The position numbers and the translations under genes are program-made. A stretch of 8,998 nt of DNA from Oscillospiraceae bacterium (GTDB taxonomy: Bacteria > Bacillota > Clostridia > Christensenellales > Aristaeellaceae), in contig JAISBH010000027.1 of the NCBI GenBank assembly GCA_031266295.1, forward strand, positions 1 through 8,998, read 5' to 3'. The notes beneath the pieces were generated by a model. That model was given only the letters and a program-made list of their open reading frames with translations. It did no database searches and had not been told where the DNA came from. Shown here in pieces: positions 5,709-8,998 of the stretch (positions are counted from its first letter, which is position 1; each line of letters starts with the position of its first letter).

Positions 5709-5738
5709 ATTATAAGCCCAACCTGACCACTATGTCAA
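5709..5738 (-). promoter_or_regulatory. Consensus promoter of the Abi_2 gene
   Basis: On the minus strand TTGACA (5738-5733) and TATAAT (5714-5709) are both perfect, with an 18-bp spacer. Transcription would start near 5702, leaving about 90 nt of untranslated leader before ATG 5611. Such a strong promoter for a potentially toxic protein suggests control after initiation. Confidence 0.85.
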
Positions 5739-5914
5739 TGATAGTTTGTCCCCAAATTATTGCTTCCTGCGCACTAGGCAGCCAAACAAAGCCGTGGAGT
5801 ACGAGAACCTATTTGGCATACCGCTCAAGCTTCATCCCCCGCTATTCATCCAATTCTAACCTAATTCTCATCATCCGTTCCGCTTCCTCTCAAGTTCAAA
5901 CCCCGATCATTCCG
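5739..5914. other. Intergenic spacer between divergent promoters, G-poor in its right half
   Basis: This non-coding stretch lies between the Abi_2 promoter and the DUF4342 promoter. A frame running through 5663-5959 has no ribosome binding site and no recognisable protein. From about 5831 to 5914 the plus strand holds only six G residues in 84 and is rich in pyrimidines. I see no hairpin or gene here. Confidence 0.5.
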
Positions 5915-5920
5915 TATAAT
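5915..5920 (+). promoter_or_regulatory. Probable -10 box of the DUF4342 gene
   Basis: A perfect TATAAT lies 70 bp before the ATG. No good -35 is found at the right distance; the nearest, TTCAAA (5894-5899), is 15 bp away. The start site would be near 5927. Confidence 0.45.
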
Positions 5921-5990
5921 AGGTATTGTCGTAGGAAACCATGGGCAACGATAAGATAGCCGCCATGAGCGGATGAGGAGGATCACCACC

Positions 5991-6431
5991 ATGAACAAAG
6001 AGCAGTTTGAGAAGATCGAATACCTGCGGGCGAACGCGGAAATCAGATACGAGGAAGCGGCCGCGTTGCTGGAGCGTTACGACGGCGACCTGACCCGCGC
6101 GATGATCGAGCTGGAGCGCGCGAACCGTCTCCGCCCAGCGTATGGACACGCAGAAAACCCGTGGGACAATATGTCCGCACGCGGCAAGGACGAGCGGCAC
6201 AGACACGACCATTACCGCCACAACCCGAACAGCTGGTTCAAGAAACTGCTGCGCGCGAAGGTGCAGATAACCAAGGATGGCGAGACCGTCGCCAACGTGC
6301 CGGCTGTCGTGCCGATAATCGCAGCGGTAGTGGCTCCTCATCTGTCGATAGCGGGTGCGGCGGTCGGCGCCGTCACCGGATACCGCGTGAAGACGGCACA
6401 GCCTCCGGAGAAGGACGGCGGGGAAAACTGA
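5991..6431 (+). CDS. DUF4342 domain protein with UBA-like N-terminus
   Basis: A 146-aa protein. Residues 1-45 (EQFEKIEYLRANAEIRYEEA... then GDLTRAMIELER) match the UBA/TS-N-like three-helix fold that precedes DUF4342. A His/Arg-rich linker with several His residues occupies 66-77. Residues 82-133 fit the DUF4342 core: basic WFKKLLRAK, then VQITKDGETVANVP, then a hydrophobic segment (about 103-129) that is probably membrane-inserted, ending in TGYRVKT. GAGGAGGAT precedes ATG 5991 by about 9 nt, so an earlier in-frame ATG at 5973, which overlaps this site, is rejected. The family is of unknown function, and a membrane-associated adaptor role is only a guess. It is a single-gene unit with its own -10 and terminator. 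Confidence 0.8.
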   Translation: MNKEQFEKIEYLRANAEIRYEEAAALLERYDGDLTRAMIELERANRLRPAYGHAENPWDNMSARGKDERHRHDHYRHNPNSWFKKLLRAKVQITKDGETVANVPAVVPIIAAVVAPHLSIAGAAVGAVTGYRVKTAQPPEKDGGEN

Positions 6432-6475
6432 CGGGAACGCGGACACCAACTGAACCCACGCCGTCGCGGCGGCGC

Positions 6476-6525
6476 AAGACCCCCTCCGCCGTTGCGATGG
6501 CGGAGGGGGGTCTTCCTTATACTTT
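6476..6525 (+). terminator. Terminator after the DUF4342 gene
   Basis: AAGACCCCCTCCGCC (6476-6490) pairs with GGCGGAGGGGGGTCTT (6499-6514), a stem of about 15 bp with one bulged G and an 8-nt loop. It is followed by CCTTATACTTTTTA. The U-run starts late, but the stem is very strong. On the minus strand no U-run follows, so the convergent gene at 6526 is not clearly served by it. Confidence 0.7.
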
Positions 6526-7017
6526 TTATAGCTGGAAAAATTGGTCGGAACGCTCTTTAATCCATATTGCTTCCTCTGCATTACTTGCTGGAGCTATCAA
6601 ATATCTATCCTCCTCTTTCTGATAAATCACTATCCGAAATGGATCGAACCATACCATCATATTCATTGAAGTAAACCCATCAATATATCCATTGTAAAAG
6701 TAAGCGGTACCCCAAATCCCATCACCTGAATTAAGTGCAGACGATACAAAAGTATAATTATCTGAATCAGACTTATTAGGTGAAGTAATGGTAAGTTTAT
6801 ACCTTAAAGCATCATCTTTAAGCAGGTATTGGAGAAACGCTCCGTTAATATCTAAAACAACATCTTCATCAACGTCCCCGTTCGCATGAAACTCTACCGC
6901 GTCCAATGTTGATCGTACGGAACATCTTTTGGGGATAAAATAAATAGCACTAATAATTACTACAATAGCAACTATTATATGCGTTATCCGTACTCGGATT
7001 TTGTGATTATTCAACAT
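6526..7017 (-). CDS. Membrane-anchored protein of unknown function
   Basis: A 163-aa protein that I do not recognise. A short basic N-terminus (to Arg10) is followed by one hydrophobic segment at 11-29 (ITHIIVAIVVIISAIYFIP), then a soluble domain predicted to lie outside the membrane. The positive-inside rule would give an N-in, C-out topology. The outer part has beta-rich stretches such as YKLTITS, NYTFVSSAL, GIWGTAYFYNGYIDGF and FRIVIYQ, and a charged C-terminus. GAGGAGGGGGAG directly before ATG 7017 fixes the start; extending to 7047 would add ten residues over the ribosome binding site. The gene is clearly more AT-rich than the SH3b gene upstream on the same strand, suggesting separate acquisition. 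The 166-bp gap to that gene argues against tight coupling. Confidence 0.75.
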   Translation of the reverse strand: MLNNHKIRVRITHIIVAIVVIISAIYFIPKRCSVRSTLDAVEFHANGDVDEDVVLDINGAFLQYLLKDDALRYKLTITSPNKSDSDNYTFVSSALNSGDGIWGTAYFYNGYIDGFTSMNMMVWFDPFRIVIYQKEEDRYLIAPASNAEEAIWIKERSDQFFQL

Positions 7018-7061
7018 CTCCCCCTCCTCGTGTGGGATCAATCGCATTCGTCATAAACGAT

Positions 7062-7102
7062 GCCTTTCTAGACGCAGTTTAGCATATCGCGCCTAGAAAG
7101 GC
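7062..7102. repeat. 14-bp inverted repeat upstream of the membrane protein gene
   Basis: GCCTTTCTAGACGC (7062-7075) and GCGCCTAGAAAGGC (7089-7102) match as an inverted repeat with a single A/C mismatch and a 13-nt loop. In a minus-strand RNA the mismatch becomes a G-U pair, giving an unbroken 14-bp stem about 45 nt before the start of the 6526-7017 gene. No U-run follows on that strand, so it is more likely a leader structure or protein-binding dyad than a terminator. Confidence 0.5.
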
Positions 7103-7183
7103 AAGGCTCTAATTTATCTTAGCGCGGAGGAACCTCTCTCCCCCCTGCCGCCGCGTCAAACAAAGGGTTTCTCCTAATCCACT

Positions 7184-8464
7184 CTACTTCAAATATCCGC
7201 TCTCAAAGAACCCAGACAACCCCGTCTGCCAGTCATACACCTGCGTGAATCCGCCGTATACGCCCAGCGTTGTAAACTCGCGCCCGTCCGCCTTGTAAAG
7301 AGCGAGCGACTCGGCCTGCGCGCTCGGTTCGGCGAGCATCGGCACGCTCAGACCGCTTCGCAGCGAGGCTGTCGGCCGCCTGTCCTTGACTTCATTTTTC
7401 GCCCATACGAGCAGATCGTTCATCATGTAGCCGTATACAGTACCCCTGCCCGGTATGCCGACGCATACATACTTCCAGGTGGAGTTGTGGCTATCCAGTA
7501 CCGTCACCAGCGCGCCGTTGTAGACCTTGCCGATTATCTCGCTGTTATATCCGGGGTAGTTGCGCAGGTTCAGCGTATACGACGGCCCCGGCGCGTTGAC
7601 CGCTAAAACCACGTGGTTCAATAGACTGTCGTTGTCGGCTGGGATGAAGCCTGACGTCGGCGGGTTCGCGCCGTCTCCCGGGAACCGCACATGCCACCAG
7701 CGTCCGTTTGAGCCGGCGCTCACGGCGAGAACCTCCGTGGGTTGGATAGCATAGTAGCGGGCGATCACCGCCGCGCTGTCAGACGGCTGACTATACAGCG
7801 GCCAGTCGTCGAGCGGTCTGATGAACGACGGCGGTATGGTGCTCATACCCGACATCTTGCCGCGGTTCGTCGCCTCGTTGTTTGTGAACAGATACTGCCG
7901 CTGCATGTAACCGTACTGCGCGCCTTGACCCTCGCCGACGGAAACCTGCGCCCACTCCTCGCTCAAGTAGGACAGCACGCGCACCATTACGCCGTTGTAG
8001 TATAGTCCCAGCGACCTCGAGGCTTGTGAGGGCGTCTCGCGCAGGTTCAGCCTCCCGCCGTTGGATGTCGAGACCCACGCGTCCTCTATGCCCTGCTCAA
8101 CGGGTTGTGCGGGCATCGGCGCGTCCATCTTCAGGTAAGCGGTCATCATGTAGCCCGTGCGATCGTCGCGGATCATGCGCACCAGCGACCAGTCGCCCAG
8201 CGTGCCCCATACCTCGACGCGTTCTCCCGTTCGGTATTGCGCCAGCGACGCCGCGCCCACGCTGGGCAGCGCGCGCAGGTTCAGGTAATCGGACGCCTTC
8301 GGGTTATTGACTATACCCGTCCGGACGTACGAACCCACCGGCAGGTTGACCGCGTCGCTGGCCAGAGCCGCCTGGCCTGAGAGCATGACCGCCAACACCA
8401 TTACCACCGCCAGCACGCTTGCGAGCGTCCCGCGCGCGCAGTTTCCGTTTAATCTATTTCCCAT
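7184..8464 (-). CDS. Secreted multi-SH3b-domain protein
   Basis: A 426-aa protein with a signal peptide: basic start (Arg4, Arg11), hydrophobic core 12-30, and probable cleavage after Ala35 (ALA-SDA). The mature part holds about five bacterial SH3-like repeats, near 44-113 (LNLRALPS), 128-192 (LNLRETPS), 220-275 (LYSQPS), 287-352 (LNLRNYPG) and 365-426 (PMLAEPS). Repeats 1, 2 and 4 carry the classic LNLRxxPS-type start and end in GY-containing strands such as GYMMTAYL and GYMMNDLL; 3 and 5 are divergent. SH3b repeats usually bind cell wall peptides or glycans. No catalytic domain or LPXTG sorting signal is seen, so it is a pure binding or scaffold protein. AAGGAGGAT lies 6 nt before ATG 8464. 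An open frame to 8569 is rejected because it would bury the signal peptide. Confidence 0.88.
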   Translation of the reverse strand: MGNRLNGNCARGTLASVLAVVMVLAVMLSGQAALASDAVNLPVGSYVRTGIVNNPKASDYLNLRALPSVGAASLAQYRTGERVEVWGTLGDWSLVRMIRDDRTGYMMTAYLKMDAPMPAQPVEQGIEDAWVSTSNGGRLNLRETPSQASRSLGLYYNGVMVRVLSYLSEEWAQVSVGEGQGAQYGYMQRQYLFTNNEATNRGKMSGMSTIPPSFIRPLDDWPLYSQPSDSAAVIARYYAIQPTEVLAVSAGSNGRWWHVRFPGDGANPPTSGFIPADNDSLLNHVVLAVNAPGPSYTLNLRNYPGYNSEIIGKVYNGALVTVLDSHNSTWKYVCVGIPGRGTVYGYMMNDLLVWAKNEVKDRRPTASLRSGLSVPMLAEPSAQAESLALYKADGREFTTLGVYGGFTQVYDWQTGLSGFFESGYLK

Positions 8465-8491
8465 CTGAATCCTCCTTATTCCAACCGTATT

Positions 8492-8520
8492 GTCTGTAAA
8501 TGGTCTTACACCATTAAGAC
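8492..8520. promoter_or_regulatory. Dyad upstream of the SH3b gene
   Basis: GTCT (8492-8495) and AGAC (8517-8520) enclose AATGGT (8499-8504) and ACCATT (8510-8515), with a 5-nt loop and a small internal loop. It lies 28 bp upstream of the SH3b start codon (8464), between the divergent SH3b and Rpn genes. It could be a leader hairpin or an operator. No convincing promoter for the SH3b gene was found nearby. Confidence 0.35.
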
Positions 8521-8583
8521 GTACTACATCCGGTTTAGCATCCATTTCCTTTTTGGTTTGACCGCGCACTCATAAGTACACCG

Positions 8584-8612
8584 TTGCAATACATCCGCCG
8601 ATACGCTACAAT
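8584..8612 (+). promoter_or_regulatory. Promoter of the PDDEXK/Rpn-family gene
   Basis: TTGCAA (8584-8589) and TACAAT (8607-8612) each differ from consensus at one position and are 17 bp apart. The start would fall near 8619, only about 12 nt before ATG 8631 and inside the ribosome binding site AAGGAGGG (8617-8624). The mRNA would therefore have a very short leader. Confidence 0.5.
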
Positions 8613-8630
8613 AGTGAAGGAGGGATTGCC

Positions 8631-8998
8631 ATGACAAAGCTCGAACACACGTTCAAGACGGACACTCTGTTCAAGATGTTGTTCGTGAAATACCCCAACC
8701 TGCTGAAACGACTGGTCGCGGGGCTGCTTGGCATACCGCTTGAGTCGATCGGCCGGTTCGATGTTACGAATCCCGAGATGCATCCTGATAACCTAGGCGA
8801 TAAATTCTGCCGCCTGGATATAAACATGACGGTGAACGAACAGCGGGTGGATCTCGAAATACAGGTGATAGACGAAGGGAATTACCCCGAACGGACGTTA
8901 TATTATTGGGCGAGAGAATATTCTAGCGCGTTGAAAGAAGGCGGGAATTACGCGGAATTGCCGCGCGTGGTCGTGATCAGCATAATGGATTTCAAGCT
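8631..8998 (+). CDS. PDDEXK/Rpn-family nuclease or transposase-like protein (N-terminal part)
   Basis: The frame starts at ATG 8631, with AAGGAGGG 6 nt upstream, and stays open to the window edge (122 residues seen). The beginning, MTKLEHTFKTDTLFKMLF, followed by a YPNLLKRLVAGLLGIP segment, is typical of the PD-(D/E)XK nuclease family transposase / Rpn proteins (COG5464-like). The probable catalytic residues are Asp63 (RLDINM) and Glu76 with Gln78 (VDLEIQV), the E-x-Q form of the motif, followed by RTLYYWAREYSSALKEGG (88-105). From family knowledge, Rpn proteins are DNA endonucleases linked to recombination or phage defence, often in many copies per genome in Firmicutes. Full length is usually about 250-300 aa, so roughly half is outside the window. 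Confidence 0.88.
   Translation, partial: MTKLEHTFKTDTLFKMLFVKYPNLLKRLVAGLLGIPLESIGRFDVTNPEMHPDNLGDKFCRLDINMTVNEQRVDLEIQVIDEGNYPERTLYYWAREYSSALKEGGNYAELPRVVVISIMDFK

Noticed and set aside
5663..5959. Open frame of 98 codons between the Abi_2 and DUF4342 genes
   Set aside because: It crosses the Abi_2 promoter, lacks a ribosome binding site and shows no protein-like pattern.
7103..7183. Terminator directly after the SH3b gene on the minus strand
   Set aside because: Only weak GGAG/CTCC pairings are present and no U-run follows.
8465..8569. 35-residue N-terminal extension of the SH3b protein
   Set aside because: It would place the signal peptide internally and overlap a strong ribosome binding site before ATG 8464.
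1..8998. CRISPR array or other regularly spaced repeats
   Set aside because: No evenly spaced direct repeats were seen; the repeats present are isolated inverted repeats and one imperfect direct pair.

Overview
The window looks like chromosomal DNA of a fairly GC-rich anaerobic Firmicute, probably a gut-type Clostridia lineage. Supporting signs are near-perfect AAGGAGG-type ribosome binding sites, consensus TTGACA/TATAAT promoters, a PadR plus HAAS (DUF1700) pair, a reverse-order rubrerythrin typical of anaerobes, a DUF4342 protein, a secreted multi-SH3b protein and a PDDEXK/Rpn-family gene. I see no rRNA, tRNA or CRISPR array.

Layout: (1) 1-963, minus strand: a PadR regulator translationally coupled to a HAAS/DUF1700 membrane protein that runs off the left edge, driven by a promoter with both consensus hexamers and a 17-bp spacer. 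(2) 964-1681: a non-coding stretch of about 720 bp, full of stem-loops and bounded by a 15/16-match inverted repeat 540 bp apart, perhaps a decayed or non-autonomous mobile element. (3) 1682-3594, plus strand: a small P-loop ATPase whose stop codon overlaps the start of threonine synthase (thrC). (4) 3595-4383: a structured leader, reverse rubrerythrin and a clear intrinsic terminator. (5) 4401-4720: a 67-aa acidic protein flanked by an imperfect direct repeat, then a perfect inverted repeat that contains the stop codon of the next gene. (6) 4715-5738, minus strand: a lower-GC Abi_2-type HEPN abortive-infection protein with its own consensus promoter and a leader hairpin. (7) 5915-6525, plus strand: a DUF4342 protein with a UBA-like N-terminus, followed by a terminator. 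(8) 6526-8464, minus strand: an AT-rich membrane-anchored protein of unknown function, an inverted repeat, and a secreted protein with about five SH3b-like repeats. (9) 8584-8998, plus strand: the start of a PDDEXK/Rpn-family protein, cut by the right edge.

The conserved genes (thrC with its P-loop partner, rubrerythrin) sit among small accessory units with their own promoters or hairpins. The best candidates for something little described are the solitary HEPN Abi_2 unit with its leader, the 540-bp inverted-repeat-bounded region, the rubrerythrin leader with competing pairings next to the ribosome binding site, and the co-translated P-loop/thrC pair. No multi-gene system of clearly new type can be proven from this sequence alone.
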